A DNA stretch of 64,000 bases from an uncultured Eubacteriales bacterium (GCA_900540635.1 UQGU01000002.1:62001-126000); one strand, 5' to 3'. Counted from the stretch's first letter, positions 34,474 through 42,830 are shown. Numbers and translations are program-made. Notes: a model not told the origin generated them from the sequence alone.

Positions 34474-35643
34474 ATGGAAAAAATCGGCATTTTTGGAGGT
34501 TCTTTCAATCCGCCCCATATCGGGCACATTCAAAGCGCCGCATATGCGGCTGACTGTCTGGGGCTGACGAGGCTGCTGCTCGTGCCAACCTGGCAGACTC
34601 CCGGAAAGACGGCCCCGGATGCGGTCCCGGCGCAGCGCCTGGAGATGCTGCGCCTGGCGGTACAGGGCATTGAAAAGGCGGAGTTTTCCAATTTGGAAAT
34701 TTCTGCCGGAAGAGAATGCTTCACCTATGATACGGTGCGCTTGATTCAGGGGCAGTATCCCGGTGCAGAAATCTATTTGCTGCTGGGGGCGGATATGTTC
34801 CTGAAATTCCGGCAGTGGAGGTTTGCATCGGAGCTGCTGCGCTGCGTGACCCTGGCTGCACTGCGGCGGGGAGAGAAGAAGGAAGCGGCCCAGCTGGAAA
34901 GCGAGGCCCGGGAGCTGATGGCGCTGGGCGGAAAGGTCATCCTTCTGGAAAATCCCGTTGTATCCATTTCCTCCACCCAGGTCCGGCGGCTCCTGGCTTT
35001 CCGGGCCGGGGATGAGTTTCTGCATCCGGAGGTCCTTGCGTATATTCGGCGGGAGAAGCTCTATGATACGGCGGCAGATTTCCGGAATCTGCCCATGGAG
35101 CGGCTGGAGCCGGTGGTTATCCGGCTGCTGAATCCCAACCGGGTGAAGCATGTTCTCGGCTGCCGGGATACGGCAGTAGCCCTGGCAAAGCGCTGGGGAG
35201 CAGACGAAACGGATGCCGCCCGGGCGGGGATCCTGCACGATATCACCAAGGCTTTGGATGGGCCGCTGCAATTGACATTGTGCCAGGCGTATGGTAAAAT
35301 GTTAGACGATTTTTCCAGAAAATACCCCAAAACCCTCCATGCGCTCACAGGAAGCCTGGTTGCGCAGCGGATTTTTGGGGAAAATGAGGCTGTGGTTTCC
35401 GCAATCGAATCCCATACCACGGGAAAGGCCAATATGAACCTGCTGGAAACCATCATCTATGTGGCAGACTATATGGAGCCCAACCGGGATTTCCCAGGAG
35501 TGGAGCGCCTGCGGGAGCTGGCCTTCTCCGACATCCGCGCAGCGCTGAAGCTGGGCCTGGAAATGACCCTGGAGCATCTGGCGGAGCAGGGCGGGGAAGT
35601 GTCCCCCGCCTCCCGGGAGGCTCTGGCGTATCTGAACACTTAG
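34474..35643 (+). CDS. Fused NadD nicotinate-nucleotide adenylyltransferase and YqeK HD-domain hydrolase
   Basis: A 389-residue two-domain protein. Residues 1-195 are NadD, the adenylyltransferase that makes deamido-NAD: KIGIFGGSFNPPHIGH carries the (T/H)xGH nucleotidyl-transfer motif, and the late SSTQVRRLL motif is present. Residues about 215-389 are a YqeK-type HD domain, with KHVLGCRDTAVALAKRW, GILHDITKAL (metal-binding HD) and IESHTTGKANMNLLETIIYVADYMEPNR. YqeK hydrolyses diadenosine tetraphosphate. In Bacillus these are two adjacent genes; here one frame runs through both with no internal stop. ATG 34474 lies behind AGGGGAG. rsfS follows beyond a repeat element. Confidence 0.93.
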   Translation: MEKIGIFGGSFNPPHIGHIQSAAYAADCLGLTRLLLVPTWQTPGKTAPDAVPAQRLEMLRLAVQGIEKAEFSNLEISAGRECFTYDTVRLIQGQYPGAEIYLLLGADMFLKFRQWRFASELLRCVTLAALRRGEKKEAAQLESEARELMALGGKVILLENPVVSISSTQVRRLLAFRAGDEFLHPEVLAYIRREKLYDTAADFRNLPMERLEPVVIRLLNPNRVKHVLGCRDTAVALAKRWGADETDAARAGILHDITKALDGPLQLTLCQAYGKMLDDFSRKYPKTLHALTGSLVAQRIFGENEAVVSAIESHTTGKANMNLLETIIYVADYMEPNRDFPGVERLRELAFSDIRAALKLGLEMTLEHLAEQGGEVSPASREALAYLNT

Positions 35644-35649
35644 AAACAG

Positions 35650-35754
35650 GGCTCCCCTGAAAGGGGAGCAGTCTCGGCGTCAGCCGAGACTGAGAAGTTC
35701 GGTCTTGAAATATCCCCTCTGGCCTTTCAGGCCACCTCCTCTTTCAGGGGAGGC
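35650..35754. repeat. Structured intergenic repeat element
   Basis: The ends form an imperfect inverted repeat (35650-35668 against 35735-35753, about 17 of 19 positions). Inside are three smaller perfect hairpins: GCTCCCC/GGGGAGC, AGTCTCGGC/GCCGAGACT and GGCCT/AGGCC. The whole 105 bases would fold into a multi-arm structure. It starts six bases after the nadD-yqeK stop and splits it from rsfS. It resembles, from memory, miniature palindromic elements scattered between Clostridial genes. Confidence 0.75.
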
Positions 35755-35782
35755 AAAACCATTCCCAGAAAGGAACAAATAA

Positions 35783-36154
35783 ATGCTTACACCCAAAGAA
35801 ATCGCTTATGAAGTAACCAAGGCCCTGGATTCCAAGAAGGGCATGGATATTCAGCTGCTGAAAATTGACCGCGTCAGCTCTCTGGCAGACTATTTCCTGA
35901 TTTGCACCGGTACCTCCAATACCCATGTCAAGACCCTCTGCGACTACGCCGAGTACACCATGGAGCAGCTGGGCGAGCCTATGCTGGGCCGGGAGGGCCA
36001 CCGGGGCAATTCCTGGGAGCTGCTGGACTTCGGTACCCTGGTTGTCCATGTGTTTACGGAAGAGGCCCGGCAGTTTTACGCCCTGGAGCGCCTGTGGGCG
36101 GATGCCGAGCGTGTAGACCTGAAAGATATCATCGTGGAAGAACCCGCGAATTAA
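35783..36154 (+). CDS. rsfS: Ribosomal silencing factor RsfS
   Basis: A 123-residue protein of the RsfS/DUF143 family, which binds ribosomal protein L14 and blocks subunit joining in starvation. Landmarks are LDSKKGMDIQLLKIDRVSSL, ADYFLICTGTSNTHVKTL, the GREGHRGNSWELLDFG loop and the closing YALERLWADAERVDL. ATG 35783 has GAAAGGAA upstream. It keeps the usual place between nadD-yqeK and leuS; leuS starts 16 bases after its stop. Confidence 0.95.
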   Translation: MLTPKEIAYEVTKALDSKKGMDIQLLKIDRVSSLADYFLICTGTSNTHVKTLCDYAEYTMEQLGEPMLGREGHRGNSWELLDFGTLVVHVFTEEARQFYALERLWADAERVDLKDIIVEEPAN

Positions 36155-36170
36155 CAGGAGATGGAAAGCA

Positions 36171-38594
36171 ATGAATTACGATTTTGCCGCCATTGAGGCC
36201 AAGTGGCACAAATATTGGGAGGAAAACGATACCTTCCATACGGATGTGTGGGATTTCTCCAAGCCCAAGTATTATGTTCTGGATATGTTCCCCTATCCTT
36301 CCGGCGTGGGCCTGCATGCAGGCCATCCCGAGGGCTACACGGCAACGGATATCATGTCCCGCATGAAGCGGATGCAGGGCTACAATGTGCTGCACCCCAT
36401 GGGCTATGATTCCTTCGGCCTGCCCGCTGAGCAGTACGCCATCAGTACCGGCAACCATCCCGAGGGCTTTACCAAGAAAAATATCGAAACCTTCTCCAAG
36501 CAGCTCAAAGAGTTGGGCTTTGACTATGACTGGTCCAAGATGATCGCCACCTCTGACCCCAGCTTCTACAAGTGGACCCAGTGGATATTCAAGCAGCTCT
36601 ATGAGGCGGGCTATGCCAAGCGCATTGAGATGCCGGTGAACTGGTGCGAAGAGCTGGGCACTGTGCTAAGTAACGACGAGGTCATCGACGGCAAGTCCGA
36701 GCGGGGCGGCTATCCCGTTGTGAAGAAGAACATGATGCAGTGGGTCATCGACCAGCCTGCCTTTGCTGAGAAGCTGCTGGAGGGCCTGAATGAGATCGAC
36801 TGGCCTGAATCCACCAAGGAGATCCAGCGCAACTGGATCGGCAAGTCTACCGGCGTAGAGGTGGACTTCAAGCTGGTGGGCGGCGGTGATTTCTCCATCT
36901 ATACCACCTGTATCGAAACCATTTACGGTATTACCTTCATGGTCCTGGCTCCCGACGGTAAGGTCGTCCAGGATCTGATGGATCGGATCGAGAACAAGGA
37001 AGAGGTCCAGGCCTACATCAACGAGACCGTCAAGAAGAGCGACATGGACCGCACTGAGCTGAACAAGGGCAAGACCGGCTGCCGCCTCCAGGGCGTGTAT
37101 GCCATCAACCCTGTCAATGGCAAGCAGGTGCCTGTGTTCATCGGCGATTTTGTTCTGGCCGGCTACGGCACCGGCGCCGTTATGGCTGTGCCCAGCCACG
37201 ACCAGCGTGACTTTGAGTACGCCGTGGCCCATAGCATTCCCATGATCCAGGTCATTGAGGGGCGGGATGTTTCCGAGTGCGCCTTTGAGAAGCAGGACTA
37301 CCTGGGCAAGGGCTGTAAGCTGATGAATTCCGAGGAGTTCACGGGGCTGACTGTGGAGGAGGCCAAGGAGGCCATTACCCAGAAGCTGGAAAAGATGGGC
37401 GTTGCCAGAAGAAAGGTCAACTACCATTTCCGGGAGTGGATTTTTGCCCGTCAGCGCTATTGGGGCGAGCCCGTACCCTGCGTCTATACCCAGGACGGCA
37501 AGATCTATTTTGTCCCCGATGAGGAGCTGCCTGTCATCCTGCCCGAGCTGGAAGACTATAAGGGCCGCAACGGTCAGGCACCTCTGGAAAATGCCACCGA
37601 GTGGAAGCAGTACAACCGCAACGGCATTCAGGGCACCCGGGAGACCTCTACCATGCCCGGCTCCGCCGGTTCTTCCTGGTATTACATGCGTTATATCGAC
37701 CCCCAGAACGACAAGGAGTTCTGCAATCAGGAGCTGCTGAAGCACTGGATGCCTGTGGACCTGTATGTGGGCGGCCCGGAGCACGCCGTGGGCCACCTGA
37801 TGTACTCCCGTATCTGGAACCGCTTCCTGTACGACAAGGGCCTGTCCCCTGTGAAGGAGCCCTTCAAGAAGCTGGTGCACCAGGGCATGATCCTGGGCGA
37901 GAACGGCATCAAGATGGGCAAGCGCTTCCCCAAGTACGTTGTGAACCCCAGTGATATCGTTCGGGACTACGGCGCAGATACCCTGCGGCTGTATGAGATG
38001 TTCATGGGCCCTCTGGAGGTTTCCAAGCCCTGGAGCTCCCAGGGTGTGGCCGGTGCCAAGAAGTTTATCAACCGTGTGTGGAACTTCTTCTCCGAGAGCG
38101 CCAACATCACCGATACTGACGACGGCAAACTCACCAAGATCTACCACCAGACCGTGAAGAAGGTCTCCTCCGATTTTGAGGCCCTGGCCTTCAATACCGC
38201 CATTGCCCAGATGATGGTCTTTGTCAATGAGGTCTATAAGAACGGTACCTGCCCCAGAGAGTACGCCGAGGGCTTCATTAAGATGATCTCCTGCATCATC
38301 CCCCATGTGGGCGAGGAGCTCTGGCAGCTGCTGGGCCACGACCACACCATTGCCTTTGAATCCTGGCCCACCTACGACGAGGCCAAGTGCAAGGATCACG
38401 AGGTCACCATTGCCGTCCAGATCAACGGCAAGATGCGGGGCACCGTCCTGATGGATGCGGACCTGGACAACGACACCGTGGTGAAAAATGCCCTGGCCGA
38501 TGAGAAAATCGCCCGCTTCCTGGAGAAGCAGGGGGGCAGTGTGGTGAAGACCATTGTGGTCAAGAACAAGCTTGTCAACCTGATCGTGAAATAA
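36171..38594 (+). CDS. leuS: Leucyl-tRNA synthetase
   Basis: An 807-residue class Ia synthetase that charges tRNA-Leu and has an editing domain. The HIGH-type motif is in YPSGVGLHAGHPEGYTA. The CP1 editing insertion contains GYGTGAVMAVPSHDQRDFEYA. The anticodon-binding part ends in KMRGTVLMDADL and the C-terminal domain. The expected KMSKS loop reads KMGKRFPKYVVNPSDIVRDY, that is KMGKR, while the flanking sequence is otherwise canonical. ATG 36171 follows AGGAGATGGAAAG. It probably shares a transcript with rsfS. Confidence 0.97.
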   Translation: MNYDFAAIEAKWHKYWEENDTFHTDVWDFSKPKYYVLDMFPYPSGVGLHAGHPEGYTATDIMSRMKRMQGYNVLHPMGYDSFGLPAEQYAISTGNHPEGFTKKNIETFSKQLKELGFDYDWSKMIATSDPSFYKWTQWIFKQLYEAGYAKRIEMPVNWCEELGTVLSNDEVIDGKSERGGYPVVKKNMMQWVIDQPAFAEKLLEGLNEIDWPESTKEIQRNWIGKSTGVEVDFKLVGGGDFSIYTTCIETIYGITFMVLAPDGKVVQDLMDRIENKEEVQAYINETVKKSDMDRTELNKGKTGCRLQGVYAINPVNGKQVPVFIGDFVLAGYGTGAVMAVPSHDQRDFEYAVAHSIPMIQVIEGRDVSECAFEKQDYLGKGCKLMNSEEFTGLTVEEAKEAITQKLEKMGVARRKVNYHFREWIFARQRYWGEPVPCVYTQDGKIYFVPDEELPVILPELEDYKGRNGQAPLENATEWKQYNRNGIQGTRETSTMPGSAGSSWYYMRYIDPQNDKEFCNQELLKHWMPVDLYVGGPEHAVGHLMYSRIWNRFLYDKGLSPVKEPFKKLVHQGMILGENGIKMGKRFPKYVVNPSDIVRDYGADTLRLYEMFMGPLEVSKPWSSQGVAGAKKFINRVWNFFSESANITDTDDGKLTKIYHQTVKKVSSDFEALAFNTAIAQMMVFVNEVYKNGTCPREYAEGFIKMISCIIPHVGEELWQLLGHDHTIAFESWPTYDEAKCKDHEVTIAVQINGKMRGTVLMDADLDNDTVVKNALADEKIARFLEKQGGSVVKTIVVKNKLVNLIVK

Positions 38595-38628
38595 TTTTGA
38601 ATTTTTTTGAAAAAACTCGAATTATTTC

Positions 38629-38657
38629 TTGACATTTGGGTGAATCCACCATATAAT
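38629..38657 (+). promoter_or_regulatory. Strong sigma-A promoter of rpsU
   Basis: A full-consensus TTGACA (38629-38634), 17 bases, TATAAT (38652-38657). The leader of about 60 bases contains a hairpin GCATCC/GGATGC (38681-38686 with 38698-38703), just before the Shine-Dalgarno sequence GGAGGGAGGG. Confidence 0.9.
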
Positions 38658-38722
38658 AATCAAGCCGTATGGCCCTGAAAGCATCCAGGATCGAGCCGGA
38701 TGCATCGGAGGGAGGGAAAACA

Positions 38723-38905
38723 ATGTCTGAAATTCGCGTAAAGGAGAACGAGTCTCTGGAGAGCGCTCTGCGTCGTTTTAAGCGCAGCTGTGCCAAGGAG
38801 GGCGTTATCGCCGAAGTTAAGAAGCGCGAGCATTACGTCAGCCCCAGCCTGAAGCGTAAGCAGAAGTCTGAAGCTGCCCGCAAGAACAAGAGAAAGTTCT
38901 ACTAA
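38723..38905 (+). CDS. rpsU: 30S ribosomal protein S21
   Basis: A 60-residue S21, starting [20 protein letters not shown] and ending in the usual Lys/Arg-rich tail [20 protein letters not shown] 38723 has a very strong ribosome binding site (GGAGGGAGGG). A longer in-frame reading from 38669 would run through the leader hairpin and is not credible. It has its own consensus promoter and a rho-independent terminator, so it is a single-gene unit. The small leader hairpin that ends four bases before the ribosome binding site could control translation, but this is only a guess. Confidence 0.97.
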   Translation: MSEIRVKENESLESALRRFKRSCAKEGVIAEVKKREHYVSPSLKRKQKSEAARKNKRKFY

Positions 38906-38927
38906 TATCCCTCTTGAGTTGTGCGCT

Positions 38928-38960
38928 AGCCGCCCCGGAGTTTCCGGGGCGGCTTTTTTA
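38928..38960 (+). terminator. Rho-independent terminator of rpsU
   Basis: An 11-bp GC-rich stem (38928-38938 with 38944-38954), a 5-base loop and a T tract. The T tract overlaps the stop codon of the convergent gene. Confidence 0.93.
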
Positions 38961-39647
38961 GGCCTCCCATTCCTGGCTGAGCCCCACGGCCAGCTCTGCT
39001 CCAAACGCTGCAGCCTGTTCCAGTATGGCTTCTATGCAGCGGAGATCCCGGTATAGTGTGAACTGAAAGCCATTGGGCGTTGGCTCAATGGAATAGCGGC
39101 AGCACAGCCCGGGATCTTTGAATTTTCCGGAAGCTGCCATTCGGGGCAGCGGGGTGCGCGTGCAGCCCTGCTTTGTAAGCGCCAGCCGGACGGCTGCCGG
39201 GGCGGTGTCCAGCCAGATCTTTTTCCCGGCCCAGGGAGAAAGCGCCTCCTCGATGGTTTGATCTGCTGCCACAGGGGGCAGAAAGAGACGGCAGCCCTCT
39301 GCTGCATAGGCCGGAGGCGCAGCCAGGGGAACGGTCAGCTCCCGGGCCAGCAGCCGGACCAGCTCCCGCTGCGGTGCATTTTCCGCCTGCTGGAAGTCCA
39401 GCAGAAGGCCGGTGCAGGAGAGCTTTTCCAGAGCTTCTGCCAGCTGGTCAAGAATGTGCTCCGGATCCTGAGCCGCCATGGGTACCCGGTCATCCACTAC
39501 CAGCAGCACGCCGCGCGGAAGTGCCTGCGGAAGTCCCACAAGCCCATCATCGGAAAAATGGCAGCCCATTCGGGCAAGCCTTGGGGGAAGACGGGCACAT
39601 GCAGCGATTTCACCATCCGTCATGGCCAGATATTGCGGGATTCCCAT
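38958..39647 (-). CDS. Uncharacterised conserved-looking cytosolic protein
   Basis: A 229-residue protein I do not recognise. It has no signal peptide or membrane segment. Alternating hydrophobic strands and amphipathic helices (for example GVLLVVDDRVPMAA, CTGLLLDFQQAE and KKIWLDTAPAAVRLALT) suggest a TIM-barrel-like alpha/beta fold, possibly glycosidase-like, but no catalytic motif can be claimed. I chose ATG 39647, because AGGAGG at 39656-39661 is then eight bases away; the TTG at 39653 would be only two bases from it. The gene is convergent with rpsU, sharing its T tract, and its 5' end overlaps the promoter of yqeG on the other strand. Confidence 0.7.
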   Translation of the reverse strand: MGIPQYLAMTDGEIAACARLPPRLARMGCHFSDDGLVGLPQALPRGVLLVVDDRVPMAAQDPEHILDQLAEALEKLSCTGLLLDFQQAENAPQRELVRLLARELTVPLAAPPAYAAEGCRLFLPPVAADQTIEEALSPWAGKKIWLDTAPAAVRLALTKQGCTRTPLPRMAASGKFKDPGLCCRYSIEPTPNGFQFTLYRDLRCIEAILEQAAAFGAELAVGLSQEWEA

Positions 39648-39675
39648 GGACAAATCCTCCTCACCGTGCTATAAT
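39647..39675 (+). promoter_or_regulatory. Promoter of yqeG
   Basis: TGGACA (39647-39652), 17 bases, TATAAT (39670-39675) with TGC before the -10 box. The -35 box lies on the start codon of the divergent gene. Confidence 0.75.
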
Positions 39676-39744
39676 AACCCAAGAATCGGGGATCAGCAGC
39701 CGAAGCGTGTTTCTCCGTTAGCATATGTTTGAAGGAGAGCAACT

Positions 39745-40248
39745 ATGTCTTTTTCGCTTCTGCCCAGGTTTTTGACCCCGGAGCTGACAGATCTGACCTC
39801 GGATTTTTTGCTGGAGAAGGGGATCCGTTTGCTGATGATGGATTTTGATAATACCATCGTCCCCTATACCACCGATGTCCCTACAGAGCGGATGCGCTCC
39901 TGGCTGGAAGAGATGAATGCTTCCCCTGTGAAGATCGCCATCGTTTCCAACAGCAAGAATGACCGCCTGATCCGCTTCTGCGAAACCTATCATCTGGACT
40001 ATATCATGCGGGCCCATAAGCCGAGACCCCGGGGGCTGCAGCAGTGCATGGCCCGGTTCGGCTTCGCCCAGGAGCAGTCTGCCATTGTGGGCGATCAGAT
40101 TTTTACGGATACACTGGCCGGAAACCTGGCGGGGGTCACCCCCATTTTGGTAAAGGCCATTGATAATCACACCTTCTGGCTGAAGGCACGCCACGTTCTG
40201 GAGCTGCCTTTTGTCTTTGCGGCGAGAAAAAGGAGAATAAAAACATGA
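39745..40248 (+). CDS. yqeG: YqeG family HAD-type phosphatase
   Basis: A 167-residue HAD-superfamily IIIA protein. The nucleophile motif I is DFDNTIVPY (DxDNT), motif II is in IAIVSNSKN, the Lys of motif III is in AHKPRP, and motif IV is GDQIFTDTLAGN. YqeG-type proteins are small cytosolic phosphatases; plant and bacterial relatives are linked to phosphatidylglycerophosphate dephosphorylation, which is plausible but not proven here. GAAGGAGAG lies before ATG 39745. Its stop overlaps the start of the aminopeptidase gene by four bases. Confidence 0.9.
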   Translation: MSFSLLPRFLTPELTDLTSDFLLEKGIRLLMMDFDNTIVPYTTDVPTERMRSWLEEMNASPVKIAIVSNSKNDRLIRFCETYHLDYIMRAHKPRPRGLQQCMARFGFAQEQSAIVGDQIFTDTLAGNLAGVTPILVKAIDNHTFWLKARHVLELPFVFAARKRRIKT

Positions 40249-41309
40249 AAAATCTGGAAAAGTTCCTGTCCCTGCTGGATGGCGAGGTCGACGGTCTGCT
40301 GCTGACCTCTCGCTACAGCCGCCATTACGGCGCGGAATTCGACATTGCCGAGGGTATGGCAATCGTAACGAAGAAGGGCTGCCGTTATTTCACCGACAGC
40401 CGTTATATTGAGTCCGCCCAGGCAAATGTCAAGGGCTTTGAGGTCCTGGATGTGAATTCCGGCCGGAATTATGCCAAGTGCCTCAATGAGGCCATTGCGG
40501 ACTTTGGCGTCACCGCTCTTGGCTATGAGGAAAACTATCTGACCGTGGCCGAATTTATGGGCCTGGAAAAGAACCTGAATGCCAAGCTGGTGCCCTTCAA
40601 TGCCAAGATCAATGGCTTCCGGGATGTGAAAGAGGACTGGGAGCTGGACCTGCTGCGCAAGGCACAGAAGATCGCCGATAAAGCCTTCAAAGATACCCTG
40701 CCCAGAATCCATGCCGGTATGACCGAACTGGAGGCCCAGGCGGAGCTGATTTATGAGATGTATAAGAACGGTGCCCAGGGCCTGTCCTTTGATCCCATCG
40801 TTGTCTCCGGACCCAATACCAGCATGCCCCATGGCGTAGCAGGGGAGCGGGTCATTCAGGAAGGCGATTTCATCACCATGGACTTCGGCGTGCTCTACCA
40901 GGGCTACTGCTCGGATACCACCCGTACCTTTGCCGTGGGCTACGCCACCGAGGAAATGAAGAAGGTCTACAATGTGGTCCTGCAGGCACAGCTGGCCGGT
41001 ATCGCCGTTACCAAGGCCGGTGTCACCGGTGCTGAGGTGGACGGCGCTGCCCGGAAGGTCATTTCTGATGCGGGCTATGGCGATTACTTCGGCCACAGCT
41101 ATGGCCATGGCGTTGGCCTGGAAATCCACGAGGGCCCCAATATGAGCTTCCGCAATGAAAAGCCCATCCCCGCCGGAGCCGTTACCTCTGCCGAGCCCGG
41201 CGTCTATCTGCCCGGAAAATTCGGCGTCCGTATTGAGGATGTAACAATTGTGACCGAGAATGGCTGCGAAGATATCACCAATATTCCCAAAGATTTGCTG
41301 ATTATCTAA
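40245..41309 (+). CDS. M24B family aminopeptidase (Xaa-Pro type)
   Basis: A 354-residue metallopeptidase with an N-terminal creatinase-like domain (1-125) and a C-terminal pita-bread domain. The five metal ligands are visible in TMDFGVLYQGYCSDTTRTFA (two Asp), SYGHGVGLEIHEGP (His), TSAEPGVYLPG (Glu) and GVRIEDVTIV (Glu). It releases an N-terminal residue ahead of proline in peptides. ATG 40245 overlaps yqeG by four bases, with AAAAGGAG upstream. efp follows with its own promoter, the frequent pepP-efp order of Firmicutes; EF-P itself acts on proline-rich stalling. Confidence 0.92.
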   Translation: MKNLEKFLSLLDGEVDGLLLTSRYSRHYGAEFDIAEGMAIVTKKGCRYFTDSRYIESAQANVKGFEVLDVNSGRNYAKCLNEAIADFGVTALGYEENYLTVAEFMGLEKNLNAKLVPFNAKINGFRDVKEDWELDLLRKAQKIADKAFKDTLPRIHAGMTELEAQAELIYEMYKNGAQGLSFDPIVVSGPNTSMPHGVAGERVIQEGDFITMDFGVLYQGYCSDTTRTFAVGYATEEMKKVYNVVLQAQLAGIAVTKAGVTGAEVDGAARKVISDAGYGDYFGHSYGHGVGLEIHEGPNMSFRNEKPIPAGAVTSAEPGVYLPGKFGVRIEDVTIVTENGCEDITNIPKDLLII

Positions 41310-41327
41310 ATTTTTTCAGAATACCCC

Positions 41328-41356
41328 TTGCAAAATGACGACATATGGGGTAAACT
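41328..41356 (+). promoter_or_regulatory. Promoter of efp
   Basis: TTGCAA (41328-41333), 17 bases, TAAACT (41351-41356), about 65 bases before the start codon. Confidence 0.6.
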
Positions 41357-41420
41357 AACATAGTTAAGGATATAGATTCTTGTATCCCCCCAAGGGAACA
41401 TAAATTAGGAGGATAAACCA

Positions 41421-41984
41421 ATGATTTCTGCAAGTGATTTTAGAAACGGCGTAACCTTTGAAATGGATGGCAAGGTTATGCAGGTCATCGAGTTCCAGCA
41501 CGTGAAGCCCGGCAAGGGCGCTGCTTTCGTCCGCGTGAAGATGAAGAACGTCATCACCGGCGGCGTGACCGAGACCAGCTTCAACCCCTCTGCCAAGTAC
41601 CCCACCGCATATATTGAGCGCAAGAAGATGGAGTACTCCTACAACGACGGCAACCTGTACTACTTCATGGACGGCGAGACCTACGAGCTGACCCCCATCG
41701 ATGGCAGCGTCCTGGACGATTCCTTCAAGTTCGTCAAGGAGAACGATGTCTGCACCATCATGAGCTACAAGGGCAATGTCTTCGGCGTGGAAGCTCCCAA
41801 CTTTGCTGACCTGGTGGTCACCAAGACCGAGCCCGGCTTCGCCGGCAACACCGCTACCAACGTCCTGAAGCCCGCCACTCTGGAGACCGGCGCCGACGTA
41901 AAGGTGCCCCTGTTCATCAACGAGGGCGACAAGATCCAGATCGATACCCGCACCGGCGAGTACCTGGGCCGTTCCAAGGTTTAA
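41421..41984 (+). CDS. efp: Translation elongation factor P
   Basis: A 187-residue EF-P with the three beta-barrel domains. It relieves ribosome stalling at consecutive prolines. The N-terminal domain has [18 protein letters not shown] and the tip loop [14 protein letters not shown], whose lysine is the usual modification site. The C-terminal signature is in [28 protein letters not shown] precedes ATG 41421. No EpmA/EpmB or YmfI-type modification gene is adjacent. The acidic zinc-ribbon gene follows 32 bases later and is probably cotranscribed. Confidence 0.97.
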   Translation: MISASDFRNGVTFEMDGKVMQVIEFQHVKPGKGAAFVRVKMKNVITGGVTETSFNPSAKYPTAYIERKKMEYSYNDGNLYYFMDGETYELTPIDGSVLDDSFKFVKENDVCTIMSYKGNVFGVEAPNFADLVVTKTEPGFAGNTATNVLKPATLETGADVKVPLFINEGDKIQIDTRTGEYLGRSKV

Positions 41985-42016
41985 TCACAGCTGTCTTGGC
42001 TGAAAGGAGAACGAAT

Positions 42017-42505
42017 ATGACGATTTCTGAAAAATCCGCCTACCTGAAGGGACTCATGGACGGCCTGAAGCTGGACACGGAGACCAACGAGGGAAAGATG
42101 ATCGCTGCCATCGTTGATTTGCTCGGCGATATGTCCAAGCGTATGGTGGACATTGAGGATACCACCATTGCCATCTCCGATGAGCTGGACGAGATCGAAG
42201 AGGACCTGGACGCCATCGAAGACTTCATCCTGGATGAAGACGACGAGGACGACTGGGACGAGGATTACGAAGATTACGAGGACGACGAGGACTACTACGA
42301 CCCCGAAGAGGACGACTCTGAAGACGAGGAGGAGCCCGAGGAGGGCTTTGACTTCGGCGATGAGGATTCCACCATCTACGAGGTAGAGTGTGCCTGCGGC
42401 AATGTCATCGACTTCGACGAAGAAGTGCTGGAGTCCGGCAGCATTGTCTGCCCCAAGTGCGGTGAGACTCTGGAGTTCTCCTTCGAAGACGAGGAAGACC
42501 AGTAA
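42017..42505 (+). CDS. Acidic protein with C-terminal zinc ribbon (CD1247 N-terminal domain type)
   Basis: A 162-residue protein. Residues 1-70 are a helical domain starting MTISEKSAYLKGLMDGLKLD, which I associate with the Clostridial CD1247 N-terminal domain family. Residues about 70-120 are almost only Asp, Glu and Tyr. The C-terminal part is a small zinc ribbon with CACGNVI and IVCPKCGETL (CxC and CxxC pairs). No enzymatic motif is present. AAAGGAG precedes ATG 42017, so readings starting further upstream are not needed. It follows efp closely and ends before a strong hairpin. The function is unknown; the acidic middle may mimic nucleic acid or bind basic partners. Confidence 0.8.
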   Translation: MTISEKSAYLKGLMDGLKLDTETNEGKMIAAIVDLLGDMSKRMVDIEDTTIAISDELDEIEEDLDAIEDFILDEDDEDDWDEDYEDYEDDEDYYDPEEDDSEDEEEPEEGFDFGDEDSTIYEVECACGNVIDFDEEVLESGSIVCPKCGETLEFSFEDEEDQ

Positions 42506-42519
42506 TTGCAAGTTTTCTT

Positions 42520-42547
42520 CCCAGCGGCGGAGTCATCCGCCGCTGGG
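42520..42547 (+). terminator. Hairpin after the acidic zinc-ribbon gene
   Basis: A perfect 12-bp stem (42520-42531 with 42536-42547) with a 4-base loop. No T tract follows, so it may be a weak terminator or an mRNA 3' end. Confidence 0.6.
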
Positions 42548-42575
42548 GATCTGTCAGAGACCCGAAAGAAAACAC

Positions 42576-42604
42576 TTGACAGATGAGCCAATTTATGCTA
42601 TTAT
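42576..42604 (+). promoter_or_regulatory. Promoter of the tRNA-Met/tRNA-Trp unit
   Basis: TTGACA (42576-42581), 17 bases, TATTAT (42599-42604) with TGC before the -10 box. The first tRNA starts 35 bases later. Confidence 0.8.
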
Positions 42605-42638
42605 ATCACCCGTGATGACAAGCGTCACGTTTCTGAAC

Positions 42639-42715
42639 GGGCCTTTAGCTCAGTTGGTCAGAGCCTCCGGCTCATAACCGGATAGTCCCGGGTTCGAGTC
42701 CCTGAAGGCCCACCA
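42639..42715 (+). tRNA. tRNA-Met (anticodon CAT)
   Basis: A 77-base cloverleaf with a perfect 7-bp acceptor stem (42639-42645 with 42705-42711), discriminator A and an encoded CCA. The anticodon loop CTCATAA carries CAT. The G1-C72 pair excludes the initiator. An elongator tRNA-Met is most likely, but a CAT tRNA modified to read Ile AUA cannot be excluded by eye. The T stem has one C-T mismatch. Confidence 0.9.
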
Positions 42716-42753
42716 CAAAGCCAAGGTTTCATTCCTTTTTGAATAAAAGACAT

Positions 42754-42829
<76 letters not shown>

Positions 42830-42830
42830 A

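Noticed and set aside
35650..35754. CRISPR repeat
   Set aside because: It is a single palindromic element without spaced direct repeats or cas genes.
36666..38399. 577-codon minus-strand frame opposite leuS
   Set aside because: It is a shadow frame with no recognisable domain and no start signal.
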